Assembly: GCA_014898415.1 (NCBI GenBank) | Contig: RCTD01000019.1 | Location: forward strand, 930,001 to 994,000 | Reading direction: 5' to 3' | DNA from: Stromatinia cepivora | Lineage: Eukaryota > Ascomycota > Leotiomycetes > Helotiales > Sclerotiniaceae | DNA: 64,000 nt | In this document: positions 14,932 through 28,364 of the stretch, in pieces | Numbering within the stretch: the first letter of the stretch is position 1 | Layout: each line of letters starts with the position of its first letter | Translations under genes and position numbers: made by a program | Notes under the pieces: generated by a model | What the model was told of the DNA's origin: nothing | Databases searched by the model: none | The model's input: the letters and a program-made list of their open reading frames with translations, nothing else

Positions 14932-17900
14932 TATATATAATAAATATTCAAATATTACAATAGTATATTATTTATAAACCTTATAAATATTACTGGTGTA
15001 TTGATTAATCCAAATAATATAACCTGATATTTGTATAACCTATATTTGATCTTGAAAACGGTTTTCCATTCTTCGCCTTCCTTTATTCTAATTGAATGAT
15101 AATCATTGTATAAATCCATTTTGATGAATATCGTTGCTCCGTTTAATCGATCTTTTAATTCTGTAACTAATGGAAATGAATATCAATCCTTTTTGATAAA
15201 TACATTGAACTTTCTATAATCTATAATTAATCTTTTAATACCATCCTTCTTGAATATCTATATAATTAAACTTGTTATTTAGGATATAAATTCTCTGATT
15301 TATTCCTTAGTCAAATTGTTATTAATATATTCTTTGAATATCTTTAATTCATCAATAAATATTAAATAAATTGGAATATATATAAATATTTTGCCTTTCT
15401 TCAATGTTATCTTATAATCCCATGATTTATATTTTGATAAAGTTTTATAGATCTTAGATTCTTTAAAAATATATTTATATTTCTTATATTATTCTAATAT
15501 TATAAGTTCCTTTGCTTTGATTATGATTTCATACTGTGAGAAAGTTGGGATATCAAGGCCTAACACGTAGCTAGTTCGTAGTCATATGGTCACATGACTC
15601 TTCGTAGTTAGATATAAGAGAGGGCTCTGCTCCCCTCTCCTTGAAAGAAATCAATCGTTTTTCCATTAGTCTTTTTGTACCCCATTTGTGCACAACCCAA
15701 ACCATTGTCTAAACCTACTAGTTTTACTACTTGAAGCCTCTACAATGTAATCTGATCAGTTCCAATTCCCATTTCCCCTTGTAGCGTACTATCGGGACGC
15801 ACGTATCTCGACCTACCTCTTTCATAATACTATATCATTAACTTCTATATTTATAAAGAAGATGTACTATCCTTTACTTTTAATAAAGGATTCTGGACTG
15901 GATATTCTATATCGCCGATATTGTTCACATTTAACTCTCCTTAGCATATATTACATTTCGCAGATACTTTGAATATATCATTATAATCATTCTTGTATTA
16001 CTTAAATATTACTATTTCTTGTAACCAATCTATTCTTAAGTTGTATATTTTTAATTATAGTATCCCTAAGATGATTTATTGTTAATTCAATAATACAATG
16101 TTAAATTATATAACCTCCGAATATTGGATTATATTTATTTATATTAATTGTATTTCTTGAAAAACGATTTCATCAAATCCTATTAGTTGTTTATTAACTA
16201 ATTATAATTGATAAGGTTCTTGTTTCTTTTGGAATAGAATTCTTAAGTATTTTGTAGCTTCTGATACAATAAAATTCCTTGTAGTTCTTGAATCTATTAT
16301 AGTTGATTATATTTATCCATTTATCTTGATTCTGTAATATATCTATCCTATTTGTTCTATAATATTCAGTTATAATATAATTTGCTTATCTTTGTGATCC
16401 TGATTGATTTCATTAACAAATATTACATATTATGATTCTTTTTCTTCTAAATAAACTATATTCATCCCTAATCTAGTTTTGTAATCGAATAAATCTCTTT
16501 ATAAAATATATCGATAATTCCCTTGGGTTTTTTTTATCACTGTACTCATAATTAATGATAGTAGGATAACCTGAATTTGGATACAATATTCTTTTCCGAT
16601 TCTTTTATATAAAAACAAATTCTGGTTCTCGTTCTACTCGGATATATATTAATAGAATATTTTCTATAGTTCTTCTTGATCTGATTATTGAAGATATTCT
16701 CCATTAATTCTTTCTACAAAGGATATATTAATAGTAACTCCAAATTATAGAATTCGGTATTAATCGATATACTGAATTTTGTAAGATTTCCTTCTTCAGC
16801 ATTTGTTACACTAAGATCCTTATTGATGGTTCCCTTATCAGTATCTTCAAACTTCCAGATACAACGATTCTATTGGTCAATTTCTCGAATAGACCATAAT
16901 TCTCCTAATTGCAGGTTCTTATTTATCCATAAAAGATTTTCTATCTCTTCTTCTCCTAACTCTTCTTTATAAGTTAATGATAATATAGTTAATCTTGTAA
17001 TACTGACTATATATAGTTATGGCGTAAAGGTAGCATTAAATTAACCTTTACCGAATTTATTCTTAAAATTACTCTTTCTTCCATTTGTTTTCTTGCTTCG
17101 ACATTCTGCTACCCAATGCCCTACTTTTCTATATTCAAAGTATAAATTGTTGTTTCGTTTACGTTTCTTTTTCTGATCATTATTCCTGTTTATATAATAT
17201 ATAGTATCTAATTCTATAAAATCTCTGTATCTCTATGGGTTATATCATGGTCTACCCTTGTTCTTGCGGTAACACCCTTGATTTCGGTTTTCTTGAAGTT
17301 TGTATAATCTCTAGCTTTATTTAAATCTATAAAGATAATCGTTTGATTCAATAAAATCCTGGATTAGATTGTTCAAATCTATACTTGCAGTGGTTCTTTC
17401 TAATTCCAATTTAATCTCTAGTTTGAACTTTTTATAATAATGATTTATGATAGTGGCTTCATCCCAATTGATTATTCCTACATATCTTCGAAATTCCGTA
17501 GTATACTTTAATGTTGAACCTGTCTGCTTAAGGTTAAAAATCCTTTCTTCGGCTACTTCCAATTCGTTAGAATTTCTAAAGATCCTACGGATTTCTGTTT
17601 TAAATCCTTCAAAACTATTAAAGATTACTTAAATGGATTGTATACAATCTCCATTATTATACTCGAAATAATCGTATAAATATAACTGGATCCATTTGAT
17701 TGCTTCTCCTTTAAGATATAATGCGGCTTATACACTTTTAGATTCTATAATAATGAATTTGTCCTTATTAAATCTAAAATAAATTTCAAGTTGCAAAAGG
17801 AAAGTATCGAGTTCCTATCGATTATCTTAATATTTGTTTAATAAAGCAATCTTGAATATTTCGTTGATAATGATTTCCTTAGGTGTATCAGTTATTTCGA

Positions 17901-18328
17901 TATCATTAGTATCTACTGTTGGTGCAGATTGATCAATGATAATATCCCTAGATATTATAATAGTGGTTGATATTGAATCGGTATTTAAAACAGAAATAGT
18001 ACTCAAAGTATTACAGGAGCTACTTTTAGGGTTATATAAAAATGATTAAAAATCTTTCGAAATGGTTTAGACTAAACTTCAAATAGGAATTCAATAAGAT
18101 TGATAACTGATTGCAATTCTTGTAATTATAATAATAAAATTAATGATTGTTCTTGAACACGAAACTCTACATTGTAATAAAATCTATTCCCTTATATAAA
18201 CCTTCGTTCTCTATTATTCTATTGATCCTATTATATCCTATCAGGTAGAAGCAATAGGATCCAATGGGAATCTCTAATCCCGTGACTTCCTGATCATGTG
18301 ACTCGGTATGTTGGATGCCGTCGTAACA
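14932..18328 (-). mobile_element. Ty3/gypsy fragment E: LTR, gag, protease region, partial RT
   Basis: Read on the minus strand, an LTR-like start TGTTACGACGGC lies at 18328. A gag remnant follows at about 17290-17900; the open piece 17317-17562 reads AEERIFNLKQTGS, typical of fungal gypsy gag. A CCHC-type zinc-knuckle region lies at about 17080-17200. RT lies at about 14950-15470, with DYRKFNVFIKKD and EWKTVFKIKYRLYKYQV. The element stops in the middle of RT, so the RT catalytic end, RNase H and integrase are missing. A solo LTR from another family sits inside it at 15535-15826. Confidence 0.8.
15535..15826 (+). repeat. Solo LTR inserted in gypsy fragment E
   Basis: This 292-bp stretch is clearly less AT-rich than its host. 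It begins TGTGAGAAAG and ends CTCTTTCATA, with a short flanking repeat ATAC on both sides. A second copy lies in reverse orientation at 51374-51671, in the gene-bearing half. The two match along their length (for example GGCTCYGCTYCCCTCTC and GAAGCCTCTACAATGTAAT). Lower AT suggests later insertion than the surrounding gypsy element. Confidence 0.8.
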
Positions 18329-19103
18329 TCAGACCTCTTTTCAGAACCATCAATATAAAATATAAATCCATTTATTTCTCAAAATAATATAGTTTTATAT
18401 AATCATTTATTATAATTAAAATAACAAATTAATAATTCACTATTAAAACTTTTTCCAGAATTCATTTTTATAATAATTTATTAATAAAACTTTTTATTAT
18501 TAAATTTCTTTCAAAATGAATTAATGAATTATATTTTATATTATACTTATATTTAAAATATTAATTCATTTGATAAGATAACTTTAAAATAGATCTAATT
18601 CTATTTTAATAATTTTTTTTCAAATTATTAAAAGATTTTAAATTCGAATATAAAGATTTGATTTCTTTATTTTAATATTTCGTATTAAAACTATTATATA
18701 AATATTTTTATTATATATCATAGTATATCGAATTCGATAAGTAATTAAATATATATATTATATATATATATATATAATTTCGAAGAAGTATCGAATATTA
18801 AAAAGTTTCGAATTATTTTATTTAATATTGATTATATAAAATTATTATATTAAAAATTAAAATAATATATTAATATATTATATTCTTATATTGATATAAT
18901 AATCGAATATATATATTGAAGAATAATAATATCGAAGTTAATAATTCGAAGTTTTGTATATATTTAATTTTAATAAAGTTTAAATAATTTATTATATTCC
19001 TATCGATATTCTTGAATTTGTTGATATATTGAATAAATAGTTTCGAATGTAGTGTATTTTTATTTGAATATTTGTATATAGTTTTCTTATTATATTTATA
19101 TAT
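18329..19103. other. AT-rich stretch, no gene seen
   Basis: Almost pure A/T with microsatellite runs. The open stretch at 18870-19163 on the minus strand is low-complexity and partly overlaps the next LTR. Nothing supports a gene. Confidence 0.7.
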
Positions 19104-19413
19104 TATCACAGAAAGCCTTGTAATCCCCTGTATCCTACGAAGGATCAAGGGTATGCTTTCCAATCGGAATGAAGGATCTTCTAGACCTTACCAATCTCCC
19201 AGATTGATAAGATGATTCTGATATATTAATAAATAAAGATCTAGCTTAATCAAGATATTCATCGATTAGATAACCATTTATTTGTTTTATATATACAGCC
19301 CTCGATCCATATAATCAAGGGCAAGTCATTCAATTCTATTCACTTTACCAATCACATGTACCACCTATTCAACGATCTCTGAAAGTGCTCTGTAATCATA
19401 CTATCCCGTGATA
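19104..19413 (+). repeat. Solo LTR of the CF family
   Basis: A 310-bp copy with ends TATCACAG and CCCGTGATA, flanked by TATAT on both sides. The flank is AT microsatellite, so the duplication is weak evidence. No internal region is attached. Confidence 0.75.
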
Positions 19414-19564
19414 TATATATATATATATATAGAATATATAGTATATGGTTGATGTGTATTAAGTGAGATATTTGAAAAGGGGGGTAATTTCGATATTATG
19501 TATGATATTCGATATGATATCGATGTACAATAATGTATGATATATATATATATATATATAATAT
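19414..19564. repeat. 150-bp repeat flanking the minus-strand CF copy
   Basis: The stretch carrying TTGATGTGTATTAA and GATATGATATCGATGTA is repeated in the same orientation at about 28372-28500, on the far side of the CF element. Confidence 0.6.
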
Positions 19565-19873
19565 TATCACGGGATAGTATGATTACAGAGCACTTTCAGG
19601 GATCAGGGAAAAGGTGGTACACATGATTGATAGAGTAAAAGAATTGAATGATTTGTCCTTGATTATATGAATCAAGAGTTGTATATATAGAACAAATGAG
19701 TGATTATTTAATTGATATGCATTTTAATTAGATTAGATCTTTGTTTATTAGTATATCAGGATTACTTTATCAATTGGTGGATTGGTAAGGGCTAGTAGAT
19801 CCTTCATTCCGATTGAAAAGTATACGCTTTGATTCTTCATAAGATATAGAGAATTGTAGGGCTTTCTGTAATA
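19565..19873 (-). repeat. 3' LTR of copia CF (minus copy)
   Basis: A 309-bp LTR with RIP-altered TGTCACGG/CCGTGATA ends. The C-rich tract ACACCCCCCAGATC just beyond 19873 is the polypurine tract on the minus strand. Confidence 0.85.
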
Positions 19874-20343
19874 CACCCCCCAGATCGAAAGACAATCTGA
19901 AATAAATAAAAAGATATAGAAAATAACAATTCATATAATTCGTAAATGAATATGCAAAACAATTATAAATAAACATCAACAAAGGAATAATGTAATATAT
20001 AAATCTGAAATGATTTTGGTACCCTTGGAATAAAGAAGAATTTGATTATATATAAATCACAAATTTCTCTTAATCTTTGGTTTGCTATCTACAATATTCT
20101 TCGAAATCAAGATTTTGAATAATAAAAAGAAAGTTTTCCGTCGGGAAAATACAAATGAATAATCGATTCTATAGTGTAGCAATTGAGAATATATATAGTT
20201 GTTAAATTCTAATGTATTGATTGCAATGGCGAAGTAAAATAAATGAATTTTTAAGGTATATAGATCCTCTTTTTGTATTCTCGTTTTTATTTGAATCAAA
20301 TTTTTATTGATCATTATCATACCTAAGATTTCGGGGTCTAAAA

Positions 20344-20872
20344 TATAAGAATTTCTAATAAGTTTATTAAATCACTTAATAATGTTAACCGAACCGATGG
20401 TTATATGATCACGTGATATATTAATAATATAATTTAATATTATTAAATTTTATTATTATATAAAATTTCGATCATATATCATATTAGAATGATTTATAAT
20501 GGAATAGAATGTGATGGAAGTGTATAGAACTTTCTTATTTCTAAGGTTAAATATTATTGGTTACTATTTCATTTCATTATATAAAATGATTCTATAAGAT
20601 TCGATTTAAATCGATCTTATTTATAATCATAGAATATTATAGAATTTCATAGAATCCTATCAAATATTATAAATAAGAAGATTTTCTTCAAAGAATTCTT
20701 CTGAAAAACAAGCAAAATAAATTCAATATTCAATACACTCATATTTTGACTTCAACCATTATATATTCGATTACCCTTTTAAGCTATATAACTAAGTCTT
20801 CCACTATAATAATAGTGAATAGTATTATTATTATATTATTCATTATTATTAACCAATCAACCTCCTCCAAGA
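20344..20872 (+). repeat. Solo LTR of the chromovirus family inside copia CF
   Basis: This 529-bp stretch interrupts the CF 3' region. The uninterrupted sequence is seen at about 14106-14165 in the other copy. It is flanked by TAAAA on both sides (20339-20343 and 20873-20877). It matches, in reverse, the 5' LTR at 33227-33749, sharing CCGAACCGATGGTTATATG and CAACCTCCTCCAAG. The open stretch at 20746-20937 is inside this LTR and is not a gene. Confidence 0.8.
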
Positions 20873-21328
20873 TAAAAAGACTAAACAAACGAATTTCAAT
20901 CGTACTAGGTAAACAACGATTGAAAAGAAAGTTTTGAAAGAATCGAATACAAGAGAAGATTTTAGTATTTCTTTGAAGGATTAATAAATCGAATAAAGAG
21001 AATTAATAAATTCAGTATAGATAATGAATCAAAATATTGATCTTTAAGAATATAATTTAATTAAATCTGCTTCTAAAATAATATACAATTATCTATTTTA
21101 GAAACTACTTCTTTTTATCAAAGGAACTACTATTTGTCGTAATCAATTACTAGTTATAAATTCAAATAGTAATTTGAAGATAGATTTCATTCTTGAATTC
21201 TATTATATAATTAAAAGGTTTTATTAATCCTATATTTATAATTATCAAAACAAAAATCATTCGATAAAAAAAAGAAAAGAGAAAGGATTTCTTTATCTAA
21301 TAACAATAATCTATTTGATCCTTCAATA

Positions 21329-22416
21329 TTGGGTTTTTCAGATAATAAATTAAATAAAGAAAAGAGAGAAAAAGGATTATCAAAAGTTACTAGTTCTTTA
21401 ATTAAAACAAAAAATAAAGGGAATTGTAAGGAAAGGAACGATTATTTATATATTCGATGTATGAAATCGTTGATCATTGGGAAATATAATTTCTATGGCG
21501 AATACTTTGTTGATTCTTTCAAACCGAATAATCGTTGGTATTGGAATTATGGTATTCATCTATATGCTTTTTTATTGGCTTTTTTTTATCCTTTAGTAGA
21601 TTACTATATCATTGTTCATTAGCAAAATTCGAAAATAAGTTTTTTGTTTATTCTTCATTTTCATAGTATACTAATTGTTGATTGTATAATCCAAATAAGG
21701 ATACAGAATTACAATAAAGATGATATTGAAGATCGAAAAGAAAAGAGAAGTTATTTCTTCGCCCCTGTATTATCGTTCCTTTTCTTCTTGTTATATTATT
21801 CATTGAAGTCCTCGAAAGGCTGAATAAAAGAAGTACATTATAATTTCGGAGAACGATAATAAGGATAAAAGAGAAAAAGTAATAAAAAAGAAAAAAAGAA
21901 AGAAATAAATGATATATTTAAAGAAAAAAGAAAAAAAGGATAATCCTTTGACTTCTATAGTATTGATAATATTAATAATTCCGATTACTCCAATTGTTCT
22001 TCGTTTTTTAATTATTATGAATAATTTAAAGACTCTTTTATTTGAACTTTAAGTTATTGAGTTTAGAAAGAAATTTATTTTTTTTCGAAAATAAAAAAAT
22101 GAAAAACAAAGAAATAATTAATCTTGATTATTTTTTATTTCCTAATGAATATAGAATATATAAATTAAAATGTATTATAAAAAAGTATAATAATCTGGGA
22201 TATCAAATAGAATTCATTCTATTTATACCAAAAGAAAGAAATATAAGCTCTAGATTATTGTTACTCAAATTCTATAATCCAGATTATTATTATTCAAGTT
22301 CTATAATTCTATTATTCATATCTTATAAATTGAAAAAGGATCGGAAGTATTCGAATTTTTGTCTTATAAGATTTTTGGTGAACCCATCAGCAATTATATT
22401 AGTGATCGATAAATAG
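21329..22416 (+). other. Antisense open stretches in copia CF extra region
   Basis: On the strand opposite to CF pol there are open stretches at 21329-21622 (97 codons, C-terminal hydrophobic segment) and 22042-22416. Their counterparts in the other copy are 13174-13551 and 12749-12988, also antisense to pol. The shared opening MNFKLLSLERNL and shared hydrophobic stretches suggest an ancestral reverse-oriented ORF, now broken by RIP. The last third of the 22042 stretch runs into RNase H sequence and is not part of it. I do not recognise a family. Confidence 0.4.
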
Positions 22417-25400
22417 ATTATATAAAAATTCCCTTTTGAATATTCTTGATATAACTATATATTTTGGATATCAACATAATATAGTTTCGTAATGATCCAT
22501 TTATTCTCATTAATTACCAATCTAATCACTTACTGATTATCGCAGAAAATCGTTACAGGCTCTTTTATTGTTAATTCGATTTCTTTTAAGAAATAAAGGA
22601 TTACCATAGTTTCTTTTAATATATATTCGATTTCGAGAAACTTTGCTTCAATAATCAAAATGATTATAATATCTTACTTGAACATTTTCTATATAACTAA
22701 ACTATCGAAAAGGAATAAAACATATCCTTAAGATAATCGACAAGTATCTAGATTATTTACAAAAGAAATATCTAAGAAAACGAAACGTTATAGTATTTGA
22801 TCATCGTTATATTGAATTATAAAATATCTTGTATTCTATAAATATTATAAATAATGATCAATAATTTTTATATAATCGTTTAATGGATTAATCAAATAAT
22901 GATTCAATTACAAAACAACGAATGATATATCCGCTTTTATAATAATTATAATATATAATACTAAGCCCACTTTCTTTTGATATATTTTTATAATATATAT
23001 AAGAATTTGACCCTGATTTTTCCGAAATATTATTATCAAAAACGATATACTTGCTATTCCGTTTATTATTTTGAATTTCTTAATAATCTTTTCAATATAT
23101 ATATTATAAATTAATTATAGCTTTTTCTTGAATCAATTACAGAGTATATATATACTTAGAAATCATTTAATATTTCCTAGATCTTGTAGTTTATATACAG
23201 CTTTGATTTCCTTGATAATCTTTATAACAATTAATTCGTTTTTCTTATAATAAATAACCTGAATATTATTTATAAAGAAAAAAATCATAACAATATACTT
23301 TAGATTAATATATAAATATAATTCCTTTTTGTATTATACTAATTCTAGTTTCTTAAATATCCGAATGAAATCTCTAAACTATATAATTAAGGAATCTTAT
23401 AGATTATATAAAGTTCGATTGATTATAATATTTTTATTAGGATTTTGTATTTATTAGATAAATAATATACAATTGGAATATCGAAAGGATTATATAGAAT
23501 ATTAATGAAGATATTGATTATATTGTATTACTTTGTTTCGAAATTATATTTAACAATGATTACTATTATGATTCAGAATGATCGATTTGTTAATATAATA
23601 ATATAAATAGTTTTAATAATACTTTTAATCTGGAAATCTCTTTATATTATTAAATATAAATAGTAATAAATGATTAAACCTTGATTATTATATTTATATA
23701 TAAATATTTATTGAAGAGGGATTGGTTTTATAGATTCCGATTCAGAATCAATTTCATATTAGATTTTTTTAACCTTAAGATTATTAATTTCAAGATTGTA
23801 ATCCTATTTGAACTAATATTTCATTTGATGATCTTCTAATTAATAATAAAAACAAGATAACTTTGGAATTGCAAATATATAAATTCGAGGAAATAGTATT
23901 ACTTGTAATCCATTGATTATAAATCAAATGAAAAACAATAATGGTTTTATTTTAATTTCAATAATGATTATATTATAAATTATTACAAATTGAAAATACT
24001 CTTTTATATCGTTTATTCTTTATTGATTAAATCAAAATATAGAATAAAAGTTATTTAAACAAAATAATCCTATTAAATCTATCCTTTGAAATATAATAAT
24101 TTCTATATAAGATTCAGCATTAAAATCGCTTCTTTGATGGCATTATTATATACATAATTACTTTTATATACATACTAATTGCTTTAGAATGCAAAAACTA
24201 GATAACTCCCAGAAAAGAAGTGATTCCGAATAATAATTGTATAATTGAAACTCAAATGGATTGATTTGAACCCTGAATATTTCAATCCTTATAATACAAA
24301 CTCTTTTAGATATCTATTCGAAATTATGAATCTGTAAATTCTTTATAAATCGATTAAATAAATATATAGAACACAATAATCTTTATAATAATTGGATTTC
24401 CTTTATAGAATATTTTGATTAATTATTCCAATATATATATTTCTTTTTGGAATATTAAAATTAATTGATTAAAATAATCTCTGGGTTATTTTTGTATATA
24501 TTATAAAAAATATTGATAATATAATTAATAAATTTATATTTCATATTTCTTATATCAATATATTCAATAAAATCGGGATCTGTATTATTATTATAGATAT
24601 CTTTTTGAACAATATCAACATCTTTATCCATAAAATATAATTACTTTTTAATAAAAGAATCAATTTCTCCAATTTCTTCAATAGAAAAATCGACCAATAT
24701 TTATATATCTTCATTATATATTTTATCCTTATTATCTAAAGAATTAAATAAATTAGATAATCCTAAATCGACTTCTTTATTTCTATTATCACCCCTTAAA
24801 TCTGTATTTACCCTTAAAACCAATTCGTTTATAAATAATAGATCTGAAATATATTTAATAAAAGAATCAAAAACTTTTCGATCTATAAAAATAAATGAAT
24901 AAATGAAGTCTTTATAATTATCCTCATTTTGAATAATTGTTTTATCCATTTCGATATGATTTTGTAAATCAAAAACTTTAGCAAACTATTTAAACTCTTC
25001 TATAATATAAATATCGATTATTCGATTAATAGAATTAATCAATAAATAAATTCCTTATTGAATATTATATTTCGAATAATAATAACTTTATCGAACTTGG
25101 ATATCCATATACAATAAATCAATATACCTAGAATATAACCCATTAAATACCCAATATATACTCGAGGATTGGTTTTGTATCATTTCCTATTAATTCTAGT
25201 TTCTCTATTTTTATTCAAAAGATAAATTTAGTATTCATATCTATAGATTCTATTCCAATTGAAATGAAAATCATCGGATATTTTCTTTACAAATAAAGGA
25301 TTATCTTTATAAAAGTAATCACAAAATTATATATCGAATATCTTATTGAACGATTTAAAGGATTTAATTTTCAAAGGATTTATATTATATAAATAAATAG

Positions 25401-28036
25401 TAATTTATATTACTTCTATTTACAATTTGTTTGATAAATTTATTATAATCTATATTTTTATTTGTTTTATAATTATTTCTTATTCTATATATTCTAATTC
25501 TTTATTAAATTTATATATATAAAACAAAGATAATTCGAATTCGATATTTTTTTGTTTGATTTATTTCTTAAATAATATTACTTCTATAACTCTAATAATA
25601 AATATATTATTATTCTATTTAATCATTACAATTGTTAGACTATACTTATAATAAACTCAGATTATAAAGCTTTAAATAATTGTAAATATTTTATTATATA
25701 TTTTATAATAAATAGAATATAAAAAGATCTTATTATAATACATTTCTTTAATCAATAAAAACTATAATATATTGTTATACCTTTTATTGAAATCAAAAAG
25801 ATCCCATTAGATTTTGTAAAAGAATTGAGATGATTAATGATCATTTGGAGCGTAAGAAATGATTTGCTTTATATAAATACAAATATAATCGACACAATTG
25901 AAACAAATAATATTTTTTATTTTAATATTTTGTATTACAAATATTAAATATTCAAAAGCTTTTTTTCTCAAATACCCAAAGCATTTATACTATATTTCAT
26001 TTATATTTTCTTTTGGGAGAGATGGATTATAAAAATAATGGAATACTTTGTTTATTTTTCTATTTATTGTTGAATATATTATAAAAGGATTATTTATAGG
26101 AATAGATAAAAGAATACTCGAATAAATAGAAAGTGATTTGTATTCTAAGAATATAAGATTTTCAATATAAATGCATTAAGTAACTACTATATTATTTATA
26201 TAATCTTTTTTACGAAAAATATAGTTATATTTTGAAAACTATAGGCCAGCTTTCTCCAATCGAGTCTCCGAAATGATATTGATATAAAAACCAGGGATAA
26301 ATATTATATTATTCAAGATCAAATCATTATTAGGGTAACCTTTTTTTTGATGATTTCTTTAATAATACGAACTCCATGTTTTAGGATTTGGAAATTAGAA
26401 ATATCTGTTTCTACAAAATCATTAGAATCGAATAATCGATATTGATAATCATTCAATAGAGATATATTGTTTACAATATATATAATATTATAATTATCAA
26501 GCAAAATATTATTAAATAGATAATATATTTTTATTATTGTAAAGTATATTCTTGATTAATTATATCGAGTATTCAAGATAATAATATTGATTGAAGGTTC
26601 TGGAGGATTAATAGAATTTTTCATTTATTTCCTTTTGATTTAATTAGGATGAAATTGCTTTTATAAATGCAATCTTATTCGATCTTTAATTATTTATAGT
26701 TTGTTTTTATTGAATATTCTTTTGAGTGGTGGATTGATTTTTTCGGTGAATATTAACTTTATGATTTTGTAATTATAAATAATATAATTATAATTAATTT
26801 CATTATTTTATTTAGATTTGATTCTATAAAGATATTTCTAGATCTTTTTGATCCCTTGATTGTTTTCAAAATTGATATTCTTTTTATTCTTCTTAAACTT
26901 TTTATTATTTTGAGAAAAAATAAATATAAAATATACTCCTTTTTTAACTTTTAAGGAAATAAAATTCTAAAAGATTAATCCTCTAAAAACATTTCTAAAT
27001 TGTTTAAATAAAAGATTAGATAATCCAAATTGATTGTTTATCTCGATTTATATAATTATAATATTTACTCAAATTGGAAATATTTTGATATTAATAATTT
27101 ATAAAAAAATATTAATAATGATTTTATTCTATACCTTAATGATTTTATATACAAAAGCTTTGATATAGATTATAATCCAATCTCTATATTATTTGATAAA
27201 ATCGATTCTGTCGAGTAAGGTTTGTGTTAGAATAGATCGATATTCTTATAGTACTATAAGCTTAACAATAATTACTATAGATACAAATTTCTTTTTGAAT
27301 ATATTAATGATTATTTTGAATAAAAGAATTGTAATACTCTAATTGAGAATGAATAACTTTATAAAATATACTTGATCAATTGATGATTCGATTTATTTAT
27401 AAATATTACAAAAAACTTTGTGATTTTATATATATTCTTATTATTAGTATTGATACTCCAATTGGAAAAAGACAAATTTGAAGAAGATTTCTTGGAAGAT
27501 AATGAAAAATAAAGTAATGGATTTATTAAGAATGGATCCCGATATATTATTATCAGAACCTTTTATTTTTGTATCTTTATTAACATTTTTCCTGGATTGA
27601 ATCGTTACGAAATATTCCGAGAATTCTTTCTGATATTGAATTTGTTTCTTTTGATTATATTTGATTTAAAGATTGATAATAGAAAGTAAAATAAATAATT
27701 TGATTAAAAATCAATCAATCTAATTATAAATAAATTTATTCGTTAGATCGAAATTTGAAATGGATATCGTTAATATAGAAACAAACAAATCGTTCTCTAA
27801 ATTGATTGAATCCCAGATTCCTTAAACTTGATATTTATTTTTCAAGTATAGATACCATTCCGATTATTGAATACAGATTATAAGAAAAAGATCGTTTTGA
27901 TTTTTTACTATATTGAATAAAAGTAACTAAATTGATATAAATATTGAATTATAGATAAAATAAGAATGATATTTTAAAAATAATTCCTTAAATACTTAGT
28001 AATCATTAAATAGGAAGTTGTATAAATTTAAAGACT

Positions 28037-28050
28037 TCCGGGCTCATAAC
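28037..28050 (-). other. Primer-binding site of copia CF
   Basis: On the minus strand, GTTATGAGCCCGGA lies directly inside the 5' LTR. GTTATGAGCCC is the complement of the initiator tRNA-Met anticodon arm, the half-tRNA priming site known for copia. Confidence 0.7.
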
Positions 28051-28359
28051 TATTACAGGATAGTATGATTACAGAGCACTTTCAAGGATTAGGGAAAAGA
28101 TGGTATATATAATTGATAGAGTAAAAGAATTGAATAACTTGTCCTTGATTATATAAATCAAAAACTATATATATAGAACAAATGAATAATTATTTAGCCG
28201 ATATACATCTTAATTAAACTAGATCTTTGTTTATTAGTATATCAGGATCATCTTATCAATTAATAGATTGATAAAGGCTAGTAGATCCTTCATTCCGATT
28301 GGAAAGTATACACTTTGATTCTTTATAAGATACAGAGGATTGCAGGGCTTTCCGTGACA
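28051..28359 (-). repeat. 5' LTR of copia CF (minus copy)
   Basis: Read on the minus strand it starts TGTCACGGAAAGCCC, the least mutated end of the four copies, and ends CCTGTAATA next to the primer site. Confidence 0.88.
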
Positions 28360-28364
28360 AATAT

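Larger units (their letters stand above)
19565..28359 (-). mobile_element. Complete large copia element CF, minus-strand copy
   Basis: The element is bounded by two 309-bp LTRs and the 5-bp target duplication AATAT (19560-19564 and 28360-28364). Read on the minus strand: 5' LTR 28051-28359, primer site 28037-28050, probable gag 26950-28036, protease/pre-integrase about 26230-26700, integrase about 25000-25900, RT about 23300-24400, RNase H about 22380-23100, the extra 3' region about 19880-22245, a purine tract and the 3' LTR. Without the inserted 529-bp solo LTR at 20344-20872 it is about 8.26 kb, large for copia. Stops and AT drift in all frames show RIP inactivation. Confidence 0.85.

Noticed and set aside
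18870..19163. 97-codon minus-strand stretch
   Set aside because: Low-complexity A/T translation running into a solo LTR.
20746..20937. Hydrophobic 63-codon stretch similar to 33130-33348
   Set aside because: Both lie wholly or largely in the chromovirus LTR. The shared sequence is repeat DNA, not a gene.
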